Part shown: piece by piece, positions 43,099 through 54,766 of the stretch
How the letters are laid out: every line of letters starts with the position of its first letter
Numbering within the stretch: the first letter of the stretch is position 1
Assembly (NCBI RefSeq): GCF_001567565.1
Contig: NZ_LSSW01000026.1
Span: forward strand, 108,907-172,906
From: Ectopseudomonas composti
GTDB taxonomy: Bacteria > Pseudomonadota > Gammaproteobacteria > Pseudomonadales > Pseudomonadaceae
Direction: 5' to 3'
DNA length: 64,000 bases
Notes under the pieces: model-generated
The model's database searches: none
Seen by the model: only the letters and a program-made list of their open reading frames with translations
Told to the model about the DNA's origin: nothing
Made by a program: the position numbers and the translations under genes

Positions 43099-44234
43099 CC
43101 CCCACATGGATTTTCCTGCCACCCGAGGCGTGCCACGACCTGTCAGCGGAGCTGCCCGTCATGCGCGTTACGGCAGATGGCAGTCGTGCAATGAGCCTGG
43201 CCGAGGCACTGGCCGATGTGCCTGCGCATTGGCAACTGGTGTTGCCGGTAGAAGCCGTCACTGCCTGCGCCGTGCAGCTGCCGACACAGAAGGCGCGCTG
43301 GATGCGTCAGGCCCTGCCGTTCGCGGTGGAGGAGCTGCTGGCCGAGGAGGTCGAGCTGATGCACCTGGCGCTGGGCGAGCAACTGGCCGATGGTCGTCAT
43401 CGCGTCTACGCGGTGCGCGCCAGTTGGCTGCGCGAGTGCCTGGCCCTGTGTGCGGCGCAGCCGCCGCAGGCGATTCGTGTCGACGCCGATCTGTTGCCGC
43501 GCCAGGGCAGTCAGTTGCTCTGGCTGCGGTCGCGCTGGCTGCTCGGTGGCGAGGCGCCCTGGCGCCTGGCCTTGCAGCCTGAGCACTGGCCGGTACTGGC
43601 AGGGCGATGCCCTGCGCCGCACATCGCCAGTGCGCCAGCGGGGCAGCAGTTGCCTGAAGCCGTCGATGAAGCGCATCTGCTGGAGGATGCGCAGCAGTGG
43701 CTGGTGCGTCAGCATGCGGGTGTCGACCTCGCGCAAGGCGAGTTCGCCCGGCGCCAGAGCGGTGATGGCTGGCTGCGTTGGCGTCCGCTGGCCGCTGTGC
43801 TGGCGCTGTGTCTCATACTGCAGTGGGGCTTCAATCTGGCGCAGGGCTGGTACCTGCAGCGTGAAGCCGATGCTTACGCGGCGTCCAGCGAGGCGCTGTA
43901 TCGCGAGTTGTTTCCGCAGGACAGCAAGTTGATCAACCTGCGTGCGCAGTTCGACCAGCATCTGGCGCAGTCCACGGGGCGCGACAGTCCGCTGCTCGGT
44001 CTGCTGGCCGAGGTGGCGGCCGCGCTAAATGCCGAGGGAGCGCCGCAGGTGCAGGTCAATCAGCTCGACTACAGCGCAACGCGCGCCGATATGTCGTTGC
44101 AGCTGCAGGCGCCGGGGTTCGCCGAGCTGGAGGGGCTGCGCGAGCGCCTGGAGGCGGCGGGGCTGTCGGTACAGATGGGCTCGGCCAGCCGCGAAGCCGA
44201 AGGCGTCAGCGCGCGCGTGGTGATAGGGGGATGA
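43095..44234 (+). CDS. gspL: type II secretion inner-membrane protein GspL (XcpY-like)
   Basis: This 379-residue bitopic protein couples the ATPase to the platform. The N-terminal cytoplasmic actin-like domain (residues 1 to about 235) contains LPTQKARWMRQALPFAVEELLAEEVE. One membrane segment follows near 230-252 (WRPLAAVLALCLILQWGFNL), then a ferredoxin-like periplasmic domain ends the protein. Overlaps gspK and gspM by 4 bases each. The sequence is weakly conserved in general, so position in the operon adds support. Confidence 0.9.
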   Translation: MTPTWIFLPPEACHDLSAELPVMRVTADGSRAMSLAEALADVPAHWQLVLPVEAVTACAVQLPTQKARWMRQALPFAVEELLAEEVELMHLALGEQLADGRHRVYAVRASWLRECLALCAAQPPQAIRVDADLLPRQGSQLLWLRSRWLLGGEAPWRLALQPEHWPVLAGRCPAPHIASAPAGQQLPEAVDEAHLLEDAQQWLVRQHAGVDLAQGEFARRQSGDGWLRWRPLAAVLALCLILQWGFNLAQGWYLQREADAYAASSEALYRELFPQDSKLINLRAQFDQHLAQSTGRDSPLLGLLAEVAAALNAEGAPQVQVNQLDYSATRADMSLQLQAPGFAELEGLRERLEAAGLSVQMGSASREAEGVSARVVIGG

Positions 44235-44761
44235 GCGGTATGTCGAGAACGGGATTGAGCGAAAACCTGCACCTGCACTGGCAGCGCTCGCCACTGGCGC
44301 AACGCTGGCAGGCGCTGCCTGCGCGTGATCGCCTGGCGTTGATGGCGTTGAGCGCTTTCCTGCTGCTGGTGCTGTTCTACCTGGCCTTGTGGCAGCCGGC
44401 GCAGCGTCATGCCCAGGCGGCGCGCGCCGCGTTCGAAGAGCAGCGCGCGCTGTATGCCTATCTGCAGAGCCGTGCACCGCAGCTGCAGGGGCGCGATCTG
44501 CAGCCGCGCGCCAGCCTCGACCCGGCACGCCTGCAGGGCGTGGTCACGGCCAGCGCGGCGCAGCAGGGGCTGGTGATCGAGCGTCTGGATACCGAGGGCG
44601 TAGGCGCGGTGCAGGTCAGCCTGCAGCCAGTGGCGTTCGCCCAGTTGCTAGGCTGGATCGAGGCGCTGGAAGCGCAGGGCGTGCGCGTCGAGGAAGCCGG
44701 CTTGGACCGCGCCGAGGAAAATCGCGTGACCACCCGTCTCAGCCTGCGGGTAGATGGCTAG
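44231..44761 (+). CDS. gspM: type II secretion protein GspM (XcpZ-like)
   Basis: This 176-residue bitopic protein has one membrane segment (about residues 34-55, LALMALSAFLLLVLFYLALW) and a small periplasmic ferredoxin-like domain containing WIEALEAQGVRVEEAGLDR. It is the last gene of the plus-strand set; no gspN or prepilin peptidase follows, as in the P. aeruginosa xcp layout. A palindrome begins at its stop codon. Confidence 0.9.
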   Translation: MSGMSRTGLSENLHLHWQRSPLAQRWQALPARDRLALMALSAFLLLVLFYLALWQPAQRHAQAARAAFEEQRALYAYLQSRAPQLQGRDLQPRASLDPARLQGVVTASAAQQGLVIERLDTEGVGAVQVSLQPVAFAQLLGWIEALEAQGVRVEEAGLDRAEENRVTTRLSLRVDG

Positions 44762-44781
44762 GGTGCGCCATGCGCACCCTA
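44759..44781. repeat. TAGGGTGCG palindrome, copy 2
   Basis: TAGGGTGCG-CCA-TGCGCACCCTA immediately follows the gspM stop and matches copy 1 at 14825. The 439-base gap downstream also contains GAAGCCC-ATGAAAC-GGGCTTTC (about 44892-44913), a weaker hairpin, and then AT-richer sequence leading to the aot control region. Confidence 0.65.
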
Positions 44782-45029
44782 AGGTTTGCATGGCGCCACG
44801 GTAACATCACGCACCCGATTGGGCGCTTAGGGAACGTTGGTGCGCCGATACGGTGCCATTTCCAATGCTGGATGACGCGGTAAAGCGGCGTTGAAGCCCA
44901 TGAAACGGGCTTTCGCTGATTGATGGCCTGAGTATTGCTAAAGATATAGGTTTACCTTTTTCTCTTGATCACTGCTTTTGCGGGCTGTCAATATCTGCCC
45001 TCGGTGCTTCCTGCGCTTCTGTAATTAGT

Positions 45030-45072
45030 TGTCGCATTGAAGAAATATCGCCTCATTGCCTGCCGCTAGAAT
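45030..45072 (+). promoter_or_regulatory. ArgR operator and -10-like element for aotJ
   Basis: TGTCGC-N8-AA (45030-45045) matches the Pseudomonas ArgR half-site consensus, and a weaker tandem half-site TATCGC follows at 45046-45061. TAGAAT at 45067-45072 is a plausible -10. The strong half-site ends 21 bases before it, overlapping the -35 zone, which suits activation by ArgR. Confidence 0.7.
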
Positions 45073-45200
45073 GCCGCTCACCCAGCCAAGGCCCTTTGTC
45101 GCTCGTCCTACACGACCGTGCCGCACTGCCTTCTATAACCCATAAAAGGCCCGGGCCCCTCACTGCCATCGATGCCATACCCAATTCGAAGGAGCAAAGA

Positions 45201-45974
45201 ATGAAGAAGATCGCACTGCTCGGCGCCCTGGCGCTGTCCCTGATGTCGCCCCTGGCCCTGGCCGAGAAGCCGTTGCGCATTGGTATCGAGGCGGCCTACC
45301 CACCCTTCGCATTCAAGACTCCTGATGGCCAGATTTCCGGCTTCGACTACGACATCGGCAATGCCCTGTGCGAAGAGATGAAGGTCGAGTGCAAGTGGAT
45401 CGAGCAGGAGTTCGATGGCCTGATCCCGGCCCTCAAGGTCCGCAAGTTCGACGCCGTGCTGTCGTCGATGTCGATCACCGAAGATCGCAAGAAATCGGTG
45501 GACTTCACCGGCAAGTACTACGCCACTCCCGCCAAACTGGCGATGAAGGCCGGTACCGAGCTCAAGGATCCGCTGGTCGACCTGAAAGGCAAGAAGATCG
45601 GCGTGCAGCGCTCGTCCGTATATGACCGTTACGCCACCGACATCTTCGCTCCGGCGGGCGCCGAAATCGTGCGCTACAGCTCGCAGAACGAAGTCTTCCT
45701 GGACATGCAGTCCGGTCGCCTGGATGCCACGCTGGCCGATTCGGTGAATATCGATGACGGCTTCCTCAAGACCGACGGCGGCAAGGGCTTCGCCTTTGTA
45801 GGCCCGGACTTCACCGACGTGAAGTACTTCGGCGAAGGCCAGGGCATCGCCGTGCGCAAGGGTGACAAGGCGCTGGCCGACAAGATCAGCGCAGCCATCC
45901 TGGCCATTCGCGCCAACGGCAAGTACAAGGAAGTGCAGGACAAGTACTTCGACTTCGACGTTTACGGCGAGTAA
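45201..45974 (+). CDS. aotJ: arginine/ornithine ABC transporter periplasmic binding protein AotJ
   Basis: This 257-residue periplasmic solute-binding protein has a signal peptide of about 21 residues ([21 protein letters not shown]) and the SBP_bac_3 fold. [51 protein letters not shown] and [15 protein letters not shown] are typical of basic amino-acid binders. An AGGAG ribosome site supports the start. First gene of aotJQMP-argR; a large hairpin separates it from aotQ. Ligand arginine/ornithine is inferred from operon identity with P. aeruginosa. Confidence 0.92.
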   Translation: MKKIALLGALALSLMSPLALAEKPLRIGIEAAYPPFAFKTPDGQISGFDYDIGNALCEEMKVECKWIEQEFDGLIPALKVRKFDAVLSSMSITEDRKKSVDFTGKYYATPAKLAMKAGTELKDPLVDLKGKKIGVQRSSVYDRYATDIFAPAGAEIVRYSSQNEVFLDMQSGRLDATLADSVNIDDGFLKTDGGKGFAFVGPDFTDVKYFGEGQGIAVRKGDKALADKISAAILAIRANGKYKEVQDKYFDFDVYGE

Positions 45975-45991
45975 GCGCTTCGAGACGGATG

Positions 45992-46071
45992 AAGTGGCAC
46001 TAACCTTTGCTAGAGGGTGTTTACAAAGCGCAGCAATTTGTAGACATCCTCTGAGGTTGTGCCACTTTTTT
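45992..46071 (+). terminator. long attenuator/terminator-like hairpin between aotJ and aotQ
   Basis: AAGTGGCA-AACCT at 45992 pairs with AGGTT-TGCCACTT ending at 46067, and inside it AGAGG-TGT-TACAAA pairs with TTTGTA-ACA-CCTCT, leaving a short loop. The last arm is followed by TTTTTT. The whole structure is an extended two-part stem ending like a terminator, so it may reduce readthrough or stabilise aotJ mRNA. Confidence 0.75.
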
Positions 46072-46201
46072 CTTGGTTAATCCTGTAGGTATCGGCTGTC
46101 TGTTCGTCCGTGCTGGCGTTCAGGCGTTGTAGGTCGCTGCGGCGACATCCATTTCCTTTGTGCGATACGGCGCCACCCCGGTGCCTGAGAGGTATTGGCG
46201 C

Positions 46202-46891
46202 ATGCTTCAAGGCTACGGCTCGACCATTCTCGAGGGTGCCTGGCTTACCGTGCAGCTGGCGCTGTTGTCGATGGCGGTCGCCGTCGCACTTGGCCTGCTT
46301 GGTGCGGCTTTTCGTCTGTCGCCAGTGAAATGGCTGGCCCTGCTGGGCGAGACCTACGCCACGGTGATTCGCGGTATTCCCGAACTGGTGCTGATTCTGC
46401 TGATTTTCTTCGGCGGTCAGGATCTGGTGAATCGCATCGCTCCGCTGCTGGGCTATGAGGATTACATCGACATCAATCCCTTCGTGGCGGGTGTCGGCAC
46501 GCTGGGCTTCATCTACGGTGCTTATCTGTCGGAGACCTTTCGCGGTGCCTTCATGGCCATCCCGAAAGGGCAGGGCGAAGCTGGCATGGCCTATGGCATG
46601 AGCCCGCGCCGGGTGTTCCTGCGCATTCTCGTGCCGCAGATGATCCGCCTGGCGATTCCAGGCATCACCAACAACTGGCTGGTGCTGGTCAAGGCCACCG
46701 CGCTGATCTCCCTGGTCGGCCTGCAGGACATGATGGCCCGCGCCAAGAGCGCCGGTGACGCGACTCGCGAGCCGTTCACTTACATCCTCCTGGCGGCGGC
46801 GGTGTACCTGGCGATCACCAGCGTGTCGCTGCTGGTACTGCGCTATCTCGAACGGCGCTATTCGGTCGGCGTAAAAGCCGCCGAACTCTGA
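46202..46891 (+). CDS. aotQ: arginine/ornithine ABC transporter permease AotQ
   Basis: This 229-residue inner-membrane permease of the HisQ/GlnP type has about five membrane segments. The EAA loop is AFMAIPKGQGEAGMAYGMSPRRVFLRILVPQ. I start at 46202 because GAGAGGT is well placed; GTG at 46160 would add 14 residues without family similarity. Works with AotM and AotP. About 110 residues of its C-terminal half follow the usual MetI-like fold. Confidence 0.92.
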   Translation: MLQGYGSTILEGAWLTVQLALLSMAVAVALGLLGAAFRLSPVKWLALLGETYATVIRGIPELVLILLIFFGGQDLVNRIAPLLGYEDYIDINPFVAGVGTLGFIYGAYLSETFRGAFMAIPKGQGEAGMAYGMSPRRVFLRILVPQMIRLAIPGITNNWLVLVKATALISLVGLQDMMARAKSAGDATREPFTYILLAAAVYLAITSVSLLVLRYLERRYSVGVKAAEL

Positions 46892-46901
46892 GGGAGTGAC
46901 C

Positions 46902-47600
46902 ATGCTTTTCGATTACAACGTGGTTCTCGACAGTCTGCCGCTGTACTTCGGTGGTGTGCTGGTGACCCTCAAACTGCTCATCATTGCGCTGGCCGTGGGC
47001 CTGCTGCTGGCGGTGCCGCTGGCGATCATGCGGGTGTCGAAGCAAAAGCTGGTCAACTTCCCGGCGTGGCTCTACACCTATGTGATCCGTGGCACGCCGA
47101 TGCTGGTGCAGTTGTACCTGCTGTACTACGGCCTGGCCCAGTTCGAAGCGGTGCGCGAGAGCTTCCTGTGGCCTTACCTGTCCAGCGCCACTTTCTGCGC
47201 CTGCCTGGCCTTTGCCATCAATACCAGTGCCTACACCGCTGAAATCCTCGCTGGTAGCCTCAAGGCCACGCCGCCCGGCGAGATCGAGGCGGCCAAGGCC
47301 ATGGGCATGTCGCGCGGCAAGCTCTATTCGCGCATCCTGCTGCCGTCGGCGTTGCGCCGGGCGCTGCCGCAGTACAGCAACGAGGTGATCATGATGCTGC
47401 ACACCACCAGCCTGGCCTCGGTGGTGACCCTCATCGACATCACCGGTGCGGCCAAAACCGTCAGCTCGCAGTACTACCTGCCGTTCGAGGCCTACGTCAC
47501 CGCCGGCCTGTTCTACCTGGCATTGACGTTCATCCTGGTGCGCCTGTTCAAGCTGGCCGAACGCCGCTGGCTGGCTTACCTGGCGCCGCGCAAGGCCTGA
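46902..47600 (+). CDS. aotM: arginine/ornithine ABC transporter permease AotM
   Basis: This 232-residue second permease pairs with AotQ. About five membrane segments and the EAA motif (TPPGEIEAAKAMGMSRGKLYSRILLPSALRRALPQYSNEV) are present. ATG at 46902 lies eight bases after GAGG; a GTG two codons earlier is possible. aotP follows after only four bases, so the PA0891-type gene found between these genes in P. aeruginosa is absent here. Confidence 0.92.
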   Translation: MLFDYNVVLDSLPLYFGGVLVTLKLLIIALAVGLLLAVPLAIMRVSKQKLVNFPAWLYTYVIRGTPMLVQLYLLYYGLAQFEAVRESFLWPYLSSATFCACLAFAINTSAYTAEILAGSLKATPPGEIEAAKAMGMSRGKLYSRILLPSALRRALPQYSNEVIMMLHTTSLASVVTLIDITGAAKTVSSQYYLPFEAYVTAGLFYLALTFILVRLFKLAERRWLAYLAPRKA

Positions 47601-47604
47601 TGCC

Positions 47605-48393
47605 ATGACGATTCAAGAGAACCCGAACATGTACAAACTCGAAGTTCAGGACCTGCACAAGCGCTACGGCAGCCATGAGGTGATCAAGGGCGTATCGATG
47701 GCGGCCAAGGCCGGCGACGTGATCAGCATCATCGGTTCCAGTGGCTCGGGCAAAAGCACCTTCCTGCGCTGCCTGAACCTGCTGGAGCAGCCGCATGCCG
47801 GCAAGATTCTGCTCAACGGCGAAGAACTGAAACTGGTGCCGGCCAAGGATGGTTCGCTGCGCGCCGCCGATGCCAGGCAGCTGCAGCGCATGCGCTCGCG
47901 CCTGGCCATGGTGTTCCAGCACTTCAACCTGTGGTCGCATATGAGCGCCCTGGAAAACGTGATGGAAGCGCCGGTGCACGTGCTCGGAGTGAACAAGGCA
48001 GAAGCCCGCGACAAGGCCGAGCATTATCTGGCCAAGGTTGGCGTTGCGCACCGCAAGGACGCCTACCCGGCGCACATGAGCGGTGGCGAGCAGCAGCGCG
48101 TGGCCATTGCCCGTGCCCTGGCCATGGAGCCGGAAGTGATGCTGTTCGACGAGCCGACGTCGGCACTCGACCCTGAGCTGGTCGGCGAAGTGCTCAAGGT
48201 CATGCAGGACCTGGCCACCGAAGGGCGCACCATGGTGGTGGTGACTCACGAAATGGGTTTCGCCCGCGAGGTGTCGAATCAGCTGGTGTTCCTGCACAAG
48301 GGGCTGGTCGAAGAGCGCGGTTGCCCGAGGGACGTGCTGACCAATCCGCAATCCGAGCGACTGCAACAGTTCCTTTCCGGCAGTCTCAAATAA
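47605..48393 (+). CDS. aotP: arginine/ornithine ABC transporter ATP-binding protein AotP
   Basis: This 262-residue cytosolic ATPase has Walker [10 protein letters not shown] (44-52), signature [18 protein letters not shown], Walker [15 protein letters not shown] and the H-loop [10 protein letters not shown]. The alternative start at 47632 (MYKLEV) gives the more usual 253-residue protein; I kept the longer form because both have weak ribosome sites. A hairpin lies between it and argR. Confidence 0.94.
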   Translation: MTIQENPNMYKLEVQDLHKRYGSHEVIKGVSMAAKAGDVISIIGSSGSGKSTFLRCLNLLEQPHAGKILLNGEELKLVPAKDGSLRAADARQLQRMRSRLAMVFQHFNLWSHMSALENVMEAPVHVLGVNKAEARDKAEHYLAKVGVAHRKDAYPAHMSGGEQQRVAIARALAMEPEVMLFDEPTSALDPELVGEVLKVMQDLATEGRTMVVVTHEMGFAREVSNQLVFLHKGLVEERGCPRDVLTNPQSERLQQFLSGSLK

Positions 48394-48405
48394 TAAGAAG
48401 CTAGA

Positions 48406-48428
48406 CTGCGCACTGAACCGGTGCGCAG
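48406..48428 (+). promoter_or_regulatory. hairpin between aotP and argR
   Basis: CTGCGCAC-TGAACC-GGTGCGCAG is a perfect 8-base-arm hairpin with no T run, 21 bases before argR. It may modulate argR expression from the aot promoter. Confidence 0.5.
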
Positions 48429-48448
48429 CGGACCTTGAACAGACACTA

Positions 48449-49429
48449 ATGACCCCCCATCGAATCGGCTTTTTATACTGGCCCGGCACCAAGGCCCTGA
48501 CCCTGTCCCTGGCGGAGGAAGCCTTGCGTGTCGCCCAGCGGGTGCATCCGGAAGTGGTGTACGAGCTGGTATTCCTCCAGGCCGAGCCGCTGGCAGCGGG
48601 GGACTGGCGTTTGCCAGGCGAGCCCTGGGCCGGGCATCTGGAAGGGCTGGACAAGCTGTTCCTGCTCGCCGATGCGCCGCCGGCGCAGGTGTCCGCCGGC
48701 CTGGCGGCGGCGCTCAAGCAGCAGGTGCGCGGCGGTTGTGTGATCGGCGGGCTGTCTGCCGGGGTCTATCCGCTGGCTCAGCTTGGTTTGCTCGACGGTT
48801 ATCGCGCCGCGGTGCACTGGCGCTGGCAGGACGATTTTTCCGAGCGTTTCCCCAAGGTCATCGCCACCAGTCATCTGTTCGACTGGGATCGCGACCGGCT
48901 GACCGCTTGCGGTGGTCTTGCCGTACTCGACCTGCTGCTGGCGGTGTTGGCGCGCGATCACGGCGCCGAACTGGCCGGTGCGGTGAGCGAGGAACTGGTG
49001 GTCGAGCGCATTCGCGAGGGCGGTGAGCGTCAGCGTATTCCACTGCAGAATCGCCTCGGCTCCAGTCATCCGAAGCTGACCCAGGCGGTGCTGCTGATGG
49101 AGGCCAATATCGAGGAGCCGCTGACCACCGACGAGATCGCCCAGCACGTGTGCGTGTCGCGCCGGCAGCTGGAGCGCATCTTCAAGCAGTACCTCAATCG
49201 CGTGCCGAGCCAGTATTACCTGGAGCTGCGCCTGAACAAGGCGCGCCAGTTGCTGATGCAGACCAGCAAGTCGATCATCCAGATCGGCCTGTCCTGCGGT
49301 TTCTCCTCGGGGCCGCATTTCTCCAGCGCCTATCGCAATTTCTTCGGCGCGACGCCGCGCGACGACCGTAACCAGCGTCGCAGCAACAGCCCCTTCGAAC
49401 TGACGTCGACGCCGGTCGAGCGCGGCTGA
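48449..49429 (+). CDS. argR: arginine-responsive transcriptional regulator ArgR (AraC/XylS family)
   Basis: This 326-residue Pseudomonas-type ArgR (AraC/XylS family) is unrelated to the ArgR of E. coli. The N-terminal DJ-1/PfpI-like sensor domain (residues about 1-185, with GCVIGGLSAGVYPLAQLG) is followed by the AraC double helix-turn-helix (about 205-310: PLTTDEIAQHVCVSRRQLERIFKQYL and SIIQIGLSCGFSSGPHFSSAYRNFFG). It activates aot and aru genes and represses others in arginine excess. It is the last gene of the aot operon, so uptake and regulator are co-expressed. Matching half-sites are present before aotJ and aruC. Confidence 0.92.
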   Translation: MTPHRIGFLYWPGTKALTLSLAEEALRVAQRVHPEVVYELVFLQAEPLAAGDWRLPGEPWAGHLEGLDKLFLLADAPPAQVSAGLAAALKQQVRGGCVIGGLSAGVYPLAQLGLLDGYRAAVHWRWQDDFSERFPKVIATSHLFDWDRDRLTACGGLAVLDLLLAVLARDHGAELAGAVSEELVVERIREGGERQRIPLQNRLGSSHPKLTQAVLLMEANIEEPLTTDEIAQHVCVSRRQLERIFKQYLNRVPSQYYLELRLNKARQLLMQTSKSIIQIGLSCGFSSGPHFSSAYRNFFGATPRDDRNQRRSNSPFELTSTPVERG

Positions 49430-49454
49430 GACGGCATTTTCTGAGCGCTTGTCT

Positions 49455-49480
49455 CCCCTCTCCCGCTTGCGGGAGAGGGG
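49455..49480 (+). terminator. GC-rich hairpin after argR
   Basis: CCCCTCTCCC-GCTTGC-GGGAGAGGGG is a perfect 10-base-arm hairpin 26 bases beyond argR, without a T run. It matches the hairpin near 34016 and may end argR mRNA. Confidence 0.5.
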
Positions 49481-49611
49481 CGGGGGAGTAGGTCGTGCAT
49501 GGGCTATACGAGCGTGGGTTTCGATACCGGCCAGTCAGCTTGCGGAGATTTTTTTCGCCGGCGTGCTCCAGGCAGCGATCTGCGATTAAACTGCGCCTTT
49601 CCGACGCTTTC

Positions 49612-50998
<1,387 letters not shown>

Positions 50999-51014
50999 GT
51001 CCTTGCTGACTTCC

Positions 51015-51062
51015 AGTGGGAGGGGCTTTAGCCGCGCCAGTCGCCGCTGAAGTGCCTCCCAC
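51015..51062. repeat. REP-like element between aruC and aruF
   Basis: AGTGGGAGGGGCTTTAGCCGCG and CGCCGCTGAAGTGCCTCCCAC form the two arms of the GGGAGGGGCTTTAGCCGCGA family inside the aruC-aruF gap. The same family is found in the 34-kb tandem repeat. Confidence 0.7.
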
Positions 51063-51107
51063 GCTGGCTACCAACCTTGCAGCTTCCGTGTTTAGAAGGA
51101 GTGACCC

Positions 51108-52124
51108 ATGCTGGTGATGCGCCCTGCGCAAATGGCGGACCTGGCGGACGTGCAGCGACTGGCTGCTGACAGCCCGGTGGGTGTCACTTCGTTGCCGGAC
51201 GATGCAGGCCGGCTGGGCGACAAGATCGCTGCCTCGGAGGCGTCGTTCGCCGCTGAGGTCAGTTTCAATGGCGAGGAAAGCTACTTCTTCGTCCTCGAGG
51301 ACACCGAGAGCGGTCGTCTGGTCGGTTGCTCGGGTATCGTCGCCTCGGCTGGCTACTCCGAGCCCTTCTACAGCTTTCGCAACGAAACCTTCGTGCACAA
51401 CTCGCGCGAGCTGAAGATCCACAACAAGATTCACGTGCTGTCGCTGTGTCACGACCTGACCGGCAACAGCCTGCTCACCAGCTTCTATGTCGAGCGTTCG
51501 CTGGTCAGCAGTGCATTCGCCGAGCTTAACTCGCGTGGGCGCCTGCTGTTCATGGCCGGGCACCCGGAACGTTTCGCCGATGCTGTGGTGGTGGAGATCG
51601 TCGGCCACAGCGACGAAAAGGGCGATTCGCCGTTCTGGGAAGCGGTAGGGCGTAACTTCTTCGACATGACCTACGCCGAGGCTGAGCGTCTGTGCGGGCT
51701 CAAGAGCCGTACCTTCCTCGCTGAACTGATGCCGCATTACCCGATCTACGTGCCGCTGCTCTCCGACGAGGCGCAGGAGGCCATGGGACAGGTGCATCCG
51801 CGTGCGCAGATCACCTTCGACATTCTCATGCGCGAAGGCTTCGAGACCGATCACTACATCGACATCTTCGACGGTGGCCCGACTCTGCATGCGCGCACGT
51901 CGGGCATCCGCAGCATCGCGCAGAGCCGCCTGGTGCCAGTGAAGATCGGCGAGGCCGACGGCGCAGGGCGCCAGTATCTGGTGAGCAACGGTCAGTTGCA
52001 GGATTTCCGCGCCATCGTCTCCGAACTCGACTGGGTGCCGGGCAAGCCCGTTGTGCTCAGTGCACAAACGGCCGAGGCGCTGGGTGTCGGTGAAGGCGCC
52101 AGTGTCAGGTTGGTAGCGCTTTAA
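51108..52124 (+). CDS. aruF: arginine N-succinyltransferase alpha subunit
   Basis: This 338-residue subunit of arginine N-succinyltransferase transfers succinyl from succinyl-CoA to the alpha-amino group of arginine or ornithine, the first step of the pathway. It has AstA-like blocks: MRPAQMADLADVQRLA, FVLEDTESGRLVGCSGI, KIHVLSLCHDLTGNSLL, RGLLFMAGHPERFAD-like region and FWEAVGRNFFDMTYAEA. Paralogous to AruG; both are usually needed. GGAG ribosome site present. Confidence 0.94.
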   Translation: MLVMRPAQMADLADVQRLAADSPVGVTSLPDDAGRLGDKIAASEASFAAEVSFNGEESYFFVLEDTESGRLVGCSGIVASAGYSEPFYSFRNETFVHNSRELKIHNKIHVLSLCHDLTGNSLLTSFYVERSLVSSAFAELNSRGRLLFMAGHPERFADAVVVEIVGHSDEKGDSPFWEAVGRNFFDMTYAEAERLCGLKSRTFLAELMPHYPIYVPLLSDEAQEAMGQVHPRAQITFDILMREGFETDHYIDIFDGGPTLHARTSGIRSIAQSRLVPVKIGEADGAGRQYLVSNGQLQDFRAIVSELDWVPGKPVVLSAQTAEALGVGEGASVRLVAL

Positions 52125-52223
52125 ATAGAAGGCTGCAGACTGCGAGCAGCAGGCTGCAGGCAGAGAATTGAGGCTTCTGCCCAAGGCCTGGCGCCTGTGG
52201 CTGGAAGCTGAACCGGAGGTTCT

Positions 52224-53240
52224 ATGATCGTTCGTCCCGTGCGCAGTGCCGACTTGCCGGCTCTGATCGACCTGGCTCGCAGCACTGGTGCTGGGCTGAC
52301 CACGCTGCCCGCCAACGAGCAGCGCCTGGCGCATCGGGTCGGTTGGGCGGAGAAGGCCTTTCGCGGCGAGGCCGAACGCGCCGATGCCGACTATCTGTTC
52401 GTGCTCGAAGACGATGCCGGCAAGGTGGTCGGTATTTCTGCGGTGGCAGGCGCCGTCGGTCTGCGTGAGCCCTGGTACAACTATCGGGTTGGCCTGACCG
52501 TCAGCGCCTCGCAGGAGCTGAACATCCATCGCCAGGTGCCGACCTTGTTCATGGCCAACGACCTGACTGGCAACTCCGAGCTGTGCTCGCTGTTCCTGCA
52601 TGCCGATCACCGCACGGGCCTCAACGGACGTTTGTTGTCCAAGGCGCGCTTTCTGTTCATCGCCGAGTTTCGCGAGCTGTTCGGTGACAAGGTGATCGCC
52701 GAGATGCGCGGCATGTCCGACGACCGCGGGCGTTCTCCCTTCTGGGAGAGTCTCGGCCGGCATTTCTTCAAGATGGAATTCTCCCAGGCGGACTACCTCA
52801 CCGGCGTCGGCAACAAGGCCTTCATCGCCGAGCTGATGCCGAAGTTTCCGCTCTACACCTGTTTCCTTTCCGAAGATGCACGCGCCGTGATCGGCCGTGT
52901 TCACCCGGACACCGAGCCGGCGCTGGCCATGCTCAAGGCCGAGGGCTTCAGCTACCAGGGCTATGTCGACATCTTCGATGCCGGCCCGGCGATCGAGGCG
53001 GAGGCCGCGAAGATTCGCGCCGTGCGCGATAGCCAGAATCTGGTGCTGGCCATCGGCACGCCGGGTGACGACGCCGAGTCCTTCCTGGTGCACAACCGCA
53101 AGCGCCAGGATTGCCGGATCACCGCCGCGCCCGCGCGCCTGGCGGCCGGCACCCTGGTGGTCGATCCGCAGACTGCCAGACGTCTGCGTCTGTCCGCTGG
53201 CGATCAGGTACGCGCCGTGCCGCTGGCGGCGCACGGCTGA
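52224..53240 (+). CDS. aruG: arginine N-succinyltransferase beta subunit
   Basis: This 338-residue paralogue of AruF in the same operon has matching blocks such as MIVRPVRSADLPALIDLA, FVLEDDAGKVVGISAV, FMANDLTGNSELCSL, FWESLGRHFFKMEFSQA and ELMPKFPLYTCFL. The 99-base gap before it contains a small GGCTGCAG-rich repeat. An AGGTTCT leader precedes the ATG. Confidence 0.94.
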   Translation: MIVRPVRSADLPALIDLARSTGAGLTTLPANEQRLAHRVGWAEKAFRGEAERADADYLFVLEDDAGKVVGISAVAGAVGLREPWYNYRVGLTVSASQELNIHRQVPTLFMANDLTGNSELCSLFLHADHRTGLNGRLLSKARFLFIAEFRELFGDKVIAEMRGMSDDRGRSPFWESLGRHFFKMEFSQADYLTGVGNKAFIAELMPKFPLYTCFLSEDARAVIGRVHPDTEPALAMLKAEGFSYQGYVDIFDAGPAIEAEAAKIRAVRDSQNLVLAIGTPGDDAESFLVHNRKRQDCRITAAPARLAAGTLVVDPQTARRLRLSAGDQVRAVPLAAHG

Positions 53241-53296
53241 GTCATGGGTTTTGCCCGGCGGCTCGTGCGGCTGCCGTTGAATGCTGGGAGTGGTAG

Positions 53297-54765
<1,469 letters not shown>

Positions 54766-54766
<1 letters not shown>

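Noticed and set aside
45994..46011. Sigma-54-like TGGCAC...TTGC before aotQ
   Set aside because: The GG-to-GC spacing is one base too long for a sigma-54 promoter, and the bases are already explained as one arm of a hairpin.
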